Assembly (NCBI GenBank): GCA_039621445.1
Contig: CP154954.1
Location: 4,516,714-4,580,713 of the forward strand
Length of the DNA: 64,000 nt
From: Euglena gracilis
Lineage: Eukaryota; Euglenida; Euglenophyceae; Euglenales
Direction of reading: 5' to 3'
The notes under the pieces were generated by a model that ran no database searches, had not been told where the DNA came from, and worked only from the letters and a program-made list of their open reading frames with translations. How positions within the stretch are numbered: position 1 is the stretch's first letter; every line of letters starts with the position of its first letter. The position numbers and the translations under genes are program-made. This document shows, piece by piece, positions 9,796 to 21,436 of the stretch.

Positions 9796-12700
9796 TCACG
9801 CGCAGGAGCGCAGGTGGGCGGCGACCTCCCCGCAGCGGGCCTCCACCTTCAGGCAGGCCAGGTCGTCGCCGCGCGTGGGCCCAACGTTGGCGATGACGAT
9901 GGGCACCTTGTTGGCGTGGGCGTGGCGGATGTACCTGGGCCATGGCAGGGGATACGCAGGAGATGGGGCCAGGGCTTTTTTAAGACCTGGGGGGAAGGGA
10001 AGGTCCCCCCACCCACCCAGGGTTCGATATAAGGAGAGGAGGGGGGGGTGGTCCGGACCCCCCCCTGGGGGCCAGGAGGGGGGGGGGTGGGGGGGGACAC
10101 CCCCCCCCACCTAAACAGTGGCGCGGTCAGGGTGACCGATTTTCGGCCCGGCGCTTCGCGCCGGGCCGAAAAATTTTGACCCCCCAAAACGACCAAAAGT
10201 GCCATTTTGGGCACTTTTTGGGCAAAAATTGGCCAAAAATGCAAAAAATTTTCGGCGCAAAGCGCCGGAGGAAAAAATTGGCCCTTTTTGGGGGGGGGGT
10301 CCCGGGTACCCCCCGAGGGTCGGTCCGGACCCCCCTTGCAGGTGGGGGGGGGGGTGGTCCGGACCCCCCCCTGCGGGCCAGGAGGGGGGGTGGGGGTTGG
10401 GGGGGACACCCCCCCACCTAAACCATGTACGCCCTCCTTATATCGAACCCTGCACCCACCCCCTGGGGGGCCGGGGGGTGGGGTCCCGGGGGACCCACTC
10501 AATTTTCCCCGAAAATGGCCAAACAATCGCGAAAAATGCTAAAAATAGCACCTTTTCAAAAAAATTTCACCGCCGAAAAGTATTATCTCCCCCCCCCCCC
10601 CCGGGCTCGGCCGGACACCCACCCTACCCCCCCCCCGTGGTCCAAGACTAAAAAAAAACCCTGGATAGGACAGATGTGAACCAGATTGACTTCAGCCCAC
10701 CAGAGAAGGTGCCAATCAAAAAAATAGTGTGTTATTTAAGAACAAAAGAAGGGGGGCCCCGACACTTTGGGCCGAGGGCATACCGAAAGATGGACGGGAC
10801 CTGCAGCGACGTGCCCAGGGCCAGGAGTAAGTCACTCTGGTCCAGCGGGGGCAGACCGCCCCCACCGGAGAGCCATCCCCCAGCGAGGCCGTTTGGGGCA
10901 AATGCCGGTCCCTTGCCAGCATCGGACAAGCAGCGACGCGCCTTTTCAGTTGGCCACACTACCACCACACGCACCCTGTGGGGGGCGGCAGAGTACCGCG
11001 TATTCTGTTCCAAAACAGACCGGCATTCTATGCATCAGAAACGCCCCACGTCAGAGGGGGAATTGATATCGGAGGCCAGCGGGCAAATTGCGGCAAACTG
11101 CGGTTATCGATTCCCCCCTGCCCTATGCCAGCAAGCTGTGGAGGAGCCAGCCTGGACTGCTCGTAGCCGCACTACAAGAGAAAGGTCATGGATTGGGCAG
11201 GGACGAAGGGACGAAATGGGGTCGGAGTTCTGAGAGAAACACCGGCTCTTGGCGACAAGACTTGGAAAGATTTGCCAGAGAACGTCCTGTCTCTTGTTGT
11301 CAAACGACTCACATTTTGCATGAATTTCAGATTCAGTATGCGAATGATGATATCAAATAAAAAATATTACGCAAAATATAATGTAAAAATATAATAAATA
11401 CAATAAATGCAGAAAATCATTTATAATAACATATGACTATTTCATTTTTATTATTATAATATAATAATATAATTATTATATTATTGATTATAATTATTAT
11501 ATCTAATTACATATTTATAAATATAATGCAATAATTATCATTATAAACAGCCAGCATTGCCACGCCTGCACAACGTGTTTGGGGATGCTCTCCCCGAACA
11601 TCACGACGTGCGGCTTCAGCACGCCGCCACACGCCGTGCAGTCAGGCACGGCGAAGAGCTGGGGGTCAGCCGCGAGGCGCCCGCACTCGAGGCCGGGGCA
11701 GTTTTGCAGCACCCTGTATGTAATGAACCCCTCCGGCGAATGCCTAACACACTGTGTATTGGACGCTCAAACCGAGGAGCTGAACGTCATCAGGTGCATA
11801 TTTATTTTCACTTCTGTAGGTTTATTTTAACATGTGTTCTCTATTCTGGAAATATTCAATGGAAGAATGTCATAATGGGGGGTTGTTCTGGGACCTCAAA
11901 CCAAAGCGCATTGTTTAGATGTGGGCTGGTATGGGCTGGGGCATCGAGGAGGGTCCGGGAGTTTAAGCCTGTCCCCCGCCCAGCCAGATGCGGGGGGAGG
12001 GGGGAAAGGCGCTTGCCCCGTGGGGCAGGGGCCTCGGCCAGACTGCTCTCAGCGTCCCCGTCGGGCCGCATTTGGGCCCAATCCCGCAGCTCATGGCCCA
12101 CCCCAGGCGTCTGCTCCAGGACCCCTGGCTGGGGCTCGGAACACCACTGGCTCGGCCCAAACCTCCCCCGCCACGTCGGGGTGTCGCCCCGGCTGCAAAA
12201 AAAAAAATACCTCCTCCAGCCACCGATGCGGAAATCAAGTGTGTTTTTAGCAAATTTTATTCCCGAAAACCCCAAAAATGCCCAAAGCTGGCGTTTTTGG
12301 CTGGGGTTAAGGGCAGACCCTCACTGCAGCCCCAGAGTGGTGGGGTGGTCCAATACAAATCCCACCGGCCGGTGTTTGGACGGGTTGCAGACCAGCCGCC
12401 CGCCTCCGGGGGCAATCCTCAAGCTAAGGCCTGGCCCACCCACCGTGGGTTGGCAGCGGCCATGCGGTGCTGCAGCTCCGTCCGCGGCGAAACAGCGCCG
12501 CACTGGGGGGGGGGGGGCGAGTACCTCTGGTCAACCCTGGCCCAGGGTCCAGCATCGCCCACCATCGTCGACAACAAAACACTTTGTTGCATGGCTGCAT
12601 TCACGCGCATGGCCATTGTGTGTACACGTTTTCCTATTCCAATAATCACCCCCCCCCGAAAGGACACGTTTTTGAAAGTTTCTTTGGGAGTTTGGCGAAA

Positions 12701-15700
12701 AAATGCACTGCCGTTTCTCCCGATCAGAGGACCGGAAGTTGCCTCCCTTGGGTAGCTGTCACCTCGGGCGTCCATGGGTTTGGTGGCAATTCGTAACAGT
12801 GGGCACCCCTTCAGGTCGACCCCCCGCCTCCTTTGCACTTCAACCCCCGCCGCAAAGCCAAATCCATCCACTTCGCCCTGGCCGAATCGGAAGCACGCGA
12901 GCTCCCGATGCCACCTTCGGTGGCCACATTCCTGCTGCATTGCTGCAACCCGTCCGGATGAATTTGTGGCAGAAAGCACCTTAACGCCCCTTTGGGGGGG
13001 GGGGGGGCGGGGGGTGCACCGGGGGGGAGGAGGGCATATGGGGCCACCCAGTTCCACGTTTAGGGAAAGTCAAAGTTGGGGTCAGGGTTCCGGCCTGACT
13101 CCCGGTAGGCTCCCATTTTTAGGAAGTTGGGAAAAGTGAGGCCGCATTTTGGACGCAGTCAGGAATTTAGGCAGAATTCGAACAATTTTTTTTGCTAAAA
13201 TTTATTTCCAAAAATTTTCTCGAACGTAGACATTTCTTCCGGCCTAACTTGGACCCTGAAGTTGACCAATTTCGGCACGCCGATCCCAACCCTGATCCTA
13301 TTCCTACAAATAGGACAACAGCCTCCCCGAATCCAGTGCAAGATATCCACTTTGGCTGCGCTTCCCAGCCGCCGGACCAAACCGTCGAGAAATGGGACCG
13401 GGTGGCCCTGTCACCCCCCCCCCTTGGAACACTCCAATGCCCCCCCTCCAGCTGCCAGGGGAGCTCCCTGCCGCATTTGTTCACCCTTGAAAATCGACCA
13501 AAAAGCTAACACGGATGATTATTTGGTAGAAATATGCCAGAACCCTAAGCTTCCTTTGGCTGGAGCGCCGAAGAAAAAAAAACAGAGCCTTTGGGAGGGG
13601 TCTTGGGGTGCCCAGGAGTTCTGGACCACTTCGGGGCGGACAGTTGTCCCCTTCCTCTGTGATGCCCACCTTATCACCCAAAGGTCACTGCCACCCCCCC
13701 CCCCCGTGGGAAGAAGATACGCACTGGAAATCGCGGCATGCCTAAATACCCCCCAAATACAAAAGCCCCCCACCCCGCTTCAAATTTGGACAGGATTTCA
13801 AAACCTTCAGGCTTTATACTGGGGGGGAAATCAAACTTTTTGGGGTGGCCTGTGACCTTCGGCGACCTTCAATTTATGGCCCGATTAAGTGGGTGCAGCC
13901 AAGGGAGGGGATGCAGCAACTTGGAATGTGGCTGCCGACGGTGGCATCGGGCAATTGGACACCGACGGAGGTCGCGTGCTTCCGATTCGGCCAGGGCGCA
14001 GTGGATGGATTTGGCGTTGGGGCGGGGGGTGAAGTGCAAAGGGTGGCGGAAGGGTTGACCTGAAGGGGTGCCCTCTCGTGTCAATCCAGTCGCATTTGCC
14101 TTGGGGCACGAATTGCCATCAAACCCATGGACACTGCCCTGTTTCATGTCGTTGCTCGACCCAACCAGATCTGAGAGGCCCCCCACAGGGCTTAAGCGTA
14201 CCTCTGGGGGATGTATGGGAAGCAGGCTTTTGCTTAAGGACCCCCCCGGGGGGGGGGGGTACTGGCTAGCCAATCGGCTGGACACTGGAAAAAGTGGACT
14301 AGCTAGACCCCCCCTCCCCCCCGGGGGGGGGGGGGGGTCCGGGGGTCCCCCGGACTGGAAAAAAAATTTTCCTCCGGCGCTGCGCGCTGGAGGAAAAATG
14401 AGGTTTTTAACAGGTTTTTGGCTGATTTTGTTCCAAAAATTCCCAAAAATGGCCAAAAACGGGCATTTTTGGCCATTTTTGGGGGTCCCAAAAAAATTTT
14501 CGGCGCTTCGCGCCGGTCACTGGAAAAAAAATTTCCACTAGCTAGCCCTGCTAGCAGACCCCCCCGGGGGGGTGGGGGTCTGCTAGAAATCCCACTAGCC
14601 AAATTTGGACTAGCTGCAGCCCAGCCCCCCCCCCCCGGGGGGTACTGCAATCCCTTAAGCAAAAGCCTGGTGGGAAGCCTTGGGGGGGTAGCCCCCCCCA
14701 CATCGAAACTGATATGGGTCCGGAATTTTTTTGGTTTTGTGGACAGGCAAAGGGCCAGATACAAGGCCAAAATTGTTGGACATCCCTGATTTTTCTTTGA
14801 AATGTTTTTTTTAAAAAAAATTTGAACACTTCTGACTTGGAAAACACAAAAACATCAAAAGGTAGGCAATGTGCTCAAAAGTGAAGCAAAACGTGTTTTT
14901 TTTTTGCTCATTTTCCGGTGGCAGCACTGGAAAAAAGTTCACGCTATTTTTGGAACCTGCCGAGGAGGGGGGCCCGGACACCCCCTCCAACACATGGGGA
15001 TCCAGATCCCCCCTATCACTTTACCACCCCCCTAGTTGCACTATGGCTGTGTCTCTGTTCATGGCCGGCGCTAACTTCGCTTCTGGCCCAGTTTGCTGTA
15101 TGGCCAGGTACCCCTTACACCCCCACCTCACCGCCCGCCCGGGGGGGGGGGTCGCCCCCCATACCCAATACTGACAGCCTTCATATCCCTGGGTCCAGCT
15201 CAGAGGCTGGAAAATATGGGCTGGCTGGAAAAGCCACCCCCCCCCCCGGGGGGGATGGGTTCCTACAGCTTAAAGGTCCTGCTAAGACGTCCTGGCCCCC
15301 CATCACAGCGGTGAGGGATGGGGCAAGGGACCTGGAGGCAGACTACGGAGCGGGCGTTGCCGTGCAGCTCCGTGACGGCCCGGCTGCCCGCCGCCGCGTG
15401 CAGCCCGTCCACGTTCTGCGTGAGAATGGCGCCACCGCTGCCGCGCCACGGCGGCCGGCGGGAGAGTGAGCTGGTCCGTGTGTCCGTTCCGGGGCTGGCA
15501 GCCATGGTTTGCTCACCCCCCCCCAGGGAAGTGGTCACCGAACAGGTTCGTTCGCTTCTGCTTCAGGTGCAACGGCCGTCGAAAAGCACCACACAAAAAA
15601 AAAATAGCAAGAACACAACCAAAAAAAAACTAAAAGAATTTCATGTGCAGTTCTGGATCTGGGAAAAATCAAACCGCTAGCTTAAAATGCACGGCGCAAA

Positions 15701-17976
15701 CCTTCACTGGGAACTTCCCATGGCGGCGGGGGGAGGGAGCTACCTATCTGCCCCCCCCCCTGCCTCCCGGTCCATGAGGTTGTCCCCTGGCAAGAACCAG
15801 CGAGTGCAAACCGGGTGGCAAATCTGTGGAGCTTTCCAAAGTGGCCAAGCTGCCATGTTGGGCCGACAGTGTCTTCTGGGCTGTGTGATCGTTTTGTGGG
15901 GGTGAGAATTTCACAGGACGGGGGGTGGGACTGGATGGCCACAATTCTGTCATCCAGCGGCAGCGTTGGGTGTGGTGGACCCATCCGCGTGCCTCCAACT
16001 CAGCCAGGGCGAAGTGTATGGCGTTTGGCTGTGGGAGGGGGGGTGGAGGGGGAGAGCCGGCTCACATCCGAGGACCACAAAGCACTTGCTATTGTCATCC
16101 CGTGTCTCGTCATTGTCATCAAAGAGTTGTCATCCCCTGTCCTGCAAGCAGCCATCCCAGCCAACCGAGCACTGCCAGCCCGACCTTGCTCGGCGGTTCC
16201 AACCCTCCAAGTATGTTGCAAAAGGAGGCCAAAAAAAAGCTGGGAACTATATTTTCAAGAAAGGAAACAGGGGGGAGACAAACCTTTGCCTGGGCAAACC
16301 GGTCCCAGCCGAGGTATGCCCTCGCCCAATATCGCTGCCGCTTCTCGGGCGACTTCACAAACTCCTGGTACGTCGTGGGCTTGTGGCCTGAGAGACAGCA
16401 GCGCCACTGTCCTCCGAAGAAGACTTTTCCAGACAGGAGACAACTCCATGGAAAGGATGGTACTTTCAGTCATGTGGCAACCCTCTCTTTTTAGCATCGG
16501 GGCCCGGAAGCAAAATCAATCGGGCTTTTTCGACGGATGACAGCTTTGAATTTCATTGACATGAACGTTGACAAATCAGACGAAAGAATCGTACACAAAA
16601 TAATCAAATAAAAAATCATGCACACATAAATAATGATGAAAAAGAACAATAGGCTGATAGGCACAATTTGCTGAAAGTGTCAGGAAACACTTACCAACCT
16701 GAATGGGAAATGTAAGGTTTAAAATTGTAAGGGTGGTGGCCAGGCTGTTGCTTAAGGCCCCCCCGGGGGGGGGGGGTACTGGCTAGCCAATCGGCTAGAC
16801 ACTGGAAAAAGTGGACTAGCTAGACCCCCCCTCCCCCCCCGGGGGGGGGGGGGTCCGGGGGTCCCCCGGACTGGAAAAAAAACGAGGTTTTTAACAGGTT
16901 TTTGGCTGATTTTGTTCCAAAGATTCCCAAAAATGGCCAAAAACGGGCATTTTTGGCCATTTTTGGGGGTCCCAAAAAAATTTTTGGCGCTTCGCGCCGG
17001 TCACTGGAAAAAAATTTTCCACTAGCTAGCCCTGCTACCAGACCCCCCCCCCGGGGGGGGGTCTGCTACACCCCCCCCCGGGGGGGGGGGCCTGCTAGAA
17101 AACCCACTAGCCAAATTTGGACTAGCTGCAGTCCAGCCCCCCCCCCCCGGGGGGGGTACTGCAATCCCTTAAGCAAAAGCCTGGTGGTGGCAACTGGATC
17201 GCAAGCTTCTTCTGGGGACCCAAACAACCCCCTCCGGGACACTGTCATGTCTCAGAAACTAAACCCCCCCAAAAATAAGACCGGGGGTCCATTTCATGGG
17301 TTGGTTGCTGGAAAGCCCGAGGGGGGGTCTTATTCATGGGGGGGGTCCATTTTATGGATTTTTGCTGGAAAAATTTTCGACCCCCCAAATGTCCAAAAAT
17401 GACACCCCAAAATACCACTTTTCAAAAAATTCGGCGCTTCGCGCCAGACAAATAGGGTAAAATATGCTGAATTGTGTGAAAACAGTCCCAAAATAGCAGA
17501 TTTTCCCCCCCCAAAATGTACCATTTTTCAAAAATCTGGCGCTTCGCGCCGGCAGGGGGGGTCTTATTCATGGGGGGGGTCCATTTCATGGATTTTTGCT
17601 TGGACCGGCCAGGGGGGGTCTTATTTTTTGGGGGGGTCCATTTTATGGGGGGGGTCTTATTTTGGGGGGGGGGGTTTATCAGGTATAAGGTCCCTGGTAC
17701 TCACCAACGTGCCAGGTGACAGTTTCCGGGGGGGGTACTTATTGATGAAGGGCCACACGTAAACCACTCAGGGAGGGAGACGCTGCAGGGGCTCGGCAGT
17801 CCAACCACACCTTGGGACAGGCTGCCAGACGGGGAGCGATAGTCAGGGATGCCGGACTCCGTGCTGCAGCCCGCCCCCGTCACGACCAGCAGGCGGCGGA
17901 CTTGCCCGAGGAGGGCTGTCAGCGCACGCACGGCCTCGGGGGCCAGCGGCGGGGCGGCCGGCGCGAAGCCGGGCAT
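9796..17976 (-). CDS. SIRT4: Class II (SIRT4-type) NAD-dependent sirtuin, complete, 8 exons
   Basis: NAD+-dependent protein lysine deacylase / ADP-ribosyltransferase, mitochondrial in animals. Exons: 17976-17811, 16387-16284, 16028-15985, 15434-15332, 12502-12444, 11713-11548, 10842-10784, 9934-9796 with TGA. Total 840 nt (279 codons), in frame at every junction, normal for the family. Motifs in order: [15 protein letters not shown] (NAD loop; Cys where Ile is usual), [28 protein letters not shown] with the catalytic His, ELHGN, zinc cysteines CLQC and [19 protein letters not shown], and [19 protein letters not shown], diagnostic of SIRT4-type proteins. Introns 1, 2, 4, 5 and 7 are GT-AG. Introns 3 and 6 are not and are bordered by repeats CGG and GCTG. 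The ATG at 17976 follows an AG acceptor-like site, where spliced-leader addition could occur. No long targeting peptide is visible unless there is another upstream exon. Confidence 0.95.
9970..10663. mobile_element. MITE-like element hosting a nested element
   Basis: Ends CAGGGCTTTTTTAAGACC and GACTAAAAAAAAACCCTG form imperfect inverted repeats. Flanking duplication is only partial (GATGG/GATAGG). It lies in the last intron of the sirtuin gene and is interrupted by the element at 10018-10452. The right part, with GACCCACTCAATTTTCC, recurs near 20160. Confidence 0.75.
10018..10452. mobile_element. MITE-like element, family 3 (CAGGGTTCGATATAAGGAG ends), nested
   Basis: Terminal inverted repeats CAGGGTTCGATATAAGGAG and CTCCTTATATCGAACCCTG, with perfect 8-bp duplications CACCCACC at 10010-10017 and 10453-10460. 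Contains the hairpin CCCGGCGCTTCGCGCCGGG near 10148-10166. It is a later insertion into the element at 9970-10663. A degenerate relative is at 18781-19152. Confidence 0.9.
12771..14131. repeat. Large inverted repeat carrying two sirtuin exon-3-like fragments
   Basis: Left arm about 12771-12955, right arm about 13893-14131. Both begin at the outside with CCATGGGTTTG and share GGGCACCCCTTCAGGTC and CGAATCGGAAGCACGCGA. Each arm contains about 43 bp closely resembling exon 3 of the sirtuin gene (16028-15985): arm readings [13 protein letters not shown] and [13 protein letters not shown] versus exon [12 protein letters not shown]. The arms are in opposite orientation within intron 4 of the same gene. 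Confidence 0.8.
14223..14669. mobile_element. MITE-like element, family 1, 447 bp
   Basis: Perfect 17-bp ends CAGGCTTTTGCTTAAGG and CCTTAAGCAAAAGCCTG, flanked by GGGAAG at 14217-14222 and, after a GT spacer, 14672-14677. Interior closely matches 7734-8174, including the GCTAGCC words and the hairpin near 14500-14516. Located in sirtuin intron 4. Confidence 0.92.
16741..17183. mobile_element. MITE-like element, family 1, 443 bp
   Basis: Ends CAGGCTGTTGCTTAAGG and CCTTAAGCAAAAGCCTG (two mismatches), with perfect 8-bp duplications GTGGTGGC at 16733-16740 and 17184-17191. It lacks the left hairpin block present in its sisters. Located in sirtuin intron 1. Confidence 0.92.
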
Positions 17977-18780
17977 GTGTGGCGGCCTGGGGCCCCGGGA
18001 GGGCTGGGCCGACCCACAGTTTTGTGCGGGGGTTGGCCGGTACCCGGGGGACGCTGACAGTACCCCCCCCCCCCCGGGAAACTGTCGCCTGACAGGTCGG
18101 CCAGTACCGGGGACCCTGACAACTTCCCATACTGACCGGTCGGCGGGTACCGGGGACCCTGACAGTTTCCCGGGCGGGACCCTGACAGGTTCTCGGGCAT
18201 GACAGTTTCCCGGGGGGGGGGGGGGTAGGTATCCCAGGCAAGACACCGGCGGGTTTTTGGGCATATGGGATATGGCAGTTTCTGAGGGAGAACTGGCGAC
18301 CCTGGTGCAGGCAATCGTTTGAGCTTTCCGCTGGGGAGGGAGGACGAGGTTCCCACTTTCCATGTTGAAAAAAAAAAGGACAAGTCGCTTTCCAAAAGCC
18401 AGTCAGGCACTCTCCTCATCCCCCCCGGGAGGAGGGTCACTGTCGAAAACGACGAACATGCAAACAAAGGAAGACAAAAAGGCCCGAAAAAAAAGTTCCG
18501 CACTTCCCACCGGGACCATTTTGGGGGGAAATGCAACCCAACCTCAAACCCTCAACTTCGCTTCACCCAGGGAGAGGTGAGCAGCGAAAAAAAAAACCCA
18601 TTCACCCCCCCCAGAACCTTGAAAGCCAAAGTTTTAGCAACTATCTGCTCTGGTACTATTTGAGACTAGAGATATGCACCACTTGGAAAATGTGTCAGAA
18701 AAACCTGTGCCCAGCCGATTCCCTTACCCATGACTCTGGCTGCTTGGGGCTCATACACTGGAATAAGAAGTGTACCTCCC

Positions 18781-19152
18781 CAAGGCTTCGATAAAAGGGC
18801 AGGTGGGGGGTCCAGACCCCCTCCGGTCCAGGAGGGGGGTACACCCCCCACCAAAACAGTGACGCGGTCCGGGTGACTGATTTTCAGCACGTGCGTTGCT
18901 CCGGGCCTAAATTTTTGATCCCCCAAAACAGCCAAAAGTGCCATTTCGGGCACTTTTGGGGCAAAAATATTGTCAAAAATACAAAAAAAAATTCGGCGCA
19001 AAGGCCTTTTGGGGGGGTCCGGGTACCCCCCCCCCCTGGGTTGGTCCACACTTGGCAGGTGGGGGGTCCGGACCCCCCTCCGGTCCAGGAGGGGACGGGT
19101 GAGGGTGACACCCCCACCTAAACCCCGTGTGCCGTCCTTATATTGAACCCTG
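18781..19152. mobile_element. Degenerate MITE-like element, family 3
   Basis: Starts CAAGGCTTCGATAAAAGG and ends CCTTATATTGAACCCTG, diverged versions of the ends at 10018 and 10452. Interior shares GGGGGGTCCGGACCCC and GACCGATTTTC-like blocks with that copy. No clean target duplication. Confidence 0.6.
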
Positions 19153-19510
19153 CCCCCCCCCCCTTATCTAAGCACTGGAAAACATGGGTAAGCACAAAAT
19201 ATATTTACCAAACTATGGGTAAGAACCAGGGGGTGGTGCTCAGACAAGAGGGAAATTTTCGACTGCGAAAAAAGTCCGACGCTTCGCGCCGAAAAGGAAA
19301 AATTTCCCTTTATTCGGAGGTCCACTGTTGCACTCATAGGAATTTGGATGCAAAAATCAACAAAATCTCATCATAGCAGGCTTCAGAAATTTCTAAAATT
19401 TTCCAAGTTTTCAAGAGATTTCTCTAAAAACACACACAAAATAAGCCTCCCCGAGAAGACCTTTAAAGAGACGGGTAAGAACCAGGAGGTGGTGCTCAGA
19501 CAAGGGTTCT
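19150..19510. repeat. Dispersed repeat, uninterrupted copy of 60940-61580
   Basis: Shares, in order, GGTGGTGCTCAGACAAG-type text, the hairpin near 19270, CACTGTTG, TTTGGATGCAAAAA, CAGGCTTCAGAAATTTC and an AAGA-rich block with the 61-kb copy. It is the empty-site relative for the insertion at 61125-61388. Confidence 0.75.
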
Positions 19511-21436
19511 TAGACAGGAGGGGGACACACACACACATCACACACACACACACACCAGGGCGGTCCTTACCCGCCCCCCCCCTTGTCGTACGACCGGGTT
19601 CCTGCAACCTGTGACCGGGGGGGGGGGGGGGGGGGCGGGGTCGTAACACCCCCATAATTGCAACCTGCGACCGGGGGGGTGGTCGTAAATGAGGCGGCGG
19701 TCGTAGGTCGGTGGTGTTAAATTTTTCGCAACCTGCAACCTGTGACCGGGGGGGGGGGGTCATAACACCCCCATGACCTGCAACCTGTGAGGTAAGTTGC
19801 ATGACTTTTAAAACACCCAGGGGGTCACACGTGGGCGTCTCCACTCTCTGGGATTCTGTTCCATTATCCATCCACATAAAACAGTAAAAAAAAAAAATAA
19901 ATTAATTAATTAAATGCGAAACTTGAGGCAAAGGACTGCGGGAGAGCTGTTCTGGGGACAATGCAAGCAGCCCAGAAACAGACAGGCAGGCCCACTGTCC
20001 CAAGGTCCGGGCAGCGGCGGAGTGTGTTCGTCTCGAGCCGTGTCGACATGGACAGGAGGGGTCAGTCAACAGCCACACAGAACAGCCGTCTCTGCCAAGG
20101 GCCACGGATCCAGGGAGTGGAAGGAACCACATCCACCCACCCACCCCCTGGGGCCCAGAAGACCCACTCAATTTTCCGGGAAAATGGCCAAAAAGTTAGG
20201 AAAATGCTAAAAATAATGCCTTTTCAAAAATTTTTGGCGCCATCGGTGCTTTCCGAAAAGTATATCCCTCCCCTGTGGGGACCCCCCAGGGGGGAGGCTC
20301 GGCCACGCACCCACCCCACCCCCCTCTCCCCCCGGGGGTCCAAGACTAAAAAGAAAAACCCCTGTCCTCCACAGACACCACCACGGTGATGTGAGGTGGT
20401 CTGCGGTGCCACAGCCGGGGTTGGAGAGTGCCGCCCATGCGTGTTGAGGGCTCTGCTTTCGCCCGTGGCATTTCTGGTTCAGACCAGAGTTGTTGTTTTT
20501 TTTTTGAAACCTCTGCTTGCCATCCCTTGCCGACCTGGACCCTGGGGTATGAATGCAAATGTTATTTGTCAGAAATTTCCATGTTTTTATAAAAATTAAT
20601 ATCTGACATTACATATTATTAATATTATATATAATATAAAAATTTCCATCCATATGTTTCTGGAGACAGAATTCTGGCCACAAAACGAGTTGCGGGTGCA
20701 ATTTTTGAAACGTGCAATTTGCTATTTCCCGTCCATTCCTTCCATTGTTTAATCCAATCATGATTTGAGGGTAGGAAAGTGTTTTTCCAGTCGTTGCGGC
20801 GTTTTTTTTCGCCGACGTTGCCGATACAATCACCCTGCCCATAGCTTTTTGGCCCAAGAAGCCAAAAAAGAAAAACGTTTGGTTCACTTTGGGTAAATGT
20901 TGTGCCCCTTTCGCTCAGCCAAATATCGGTTGCTGTGTTGGGCGAACTGTCCACATACCGGTGGGAAACTGCCTTTTCCGACTCTCCTCATCCCAAAAAG
21001 TCCCCACAATCCCCCCTGAAACCCACAGAATATCTAACCCCGAGGCTTTGGGAGGCCTAAACAGCTGAGATCTGTCATCTTTGAACTGACATCCCTGGAG
21101 GTATTGCCTTGCACCATTCCGTCTTGGCAAAATGCATGCATTTGTGAAAAATTCTTGAGGGTATTTTTATTTTGAAGTTTATTTTTCGCAGAACGCAAAT
21201 AAAAAAAAAACGGGGGAACAGCTTTCAAAGGAATTGAAAAATCCTGACGGGGTCGCAGATTTTGTTTGTCTGGATTCACCTGGCCGACGGAGGCGAGAAG
21301 GAAGGTGTCGTATGCAGGTCACGAGCTGGCAGTGAAAGAAATTTTATTTGTGCCAAACGTGGCAAGCGAGGCAGACCCTCAATAGGACCATGTTTTTGTG
21401 CGGGCGGCAGGCAGACATGCTGGCAGTGGAACACGG

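Larger units (their letters stand above)
17977..21436. other. Intergenic region between mTERF stop and sirtuin start
   Basis: No supported exon. It holds repeated GTCAGGTGACAGTTTCC-type words (17700-18240), a family-3-like element (18781-19152), a dispersed repeat (19150-19510), C/G-rich repeats around 19560-19790, the right half of an element at about 20150-20371 ending AAGACTAAAAAGAAAAACCC, and an AT-rich stretch near 20600. Confidence 0.6.
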
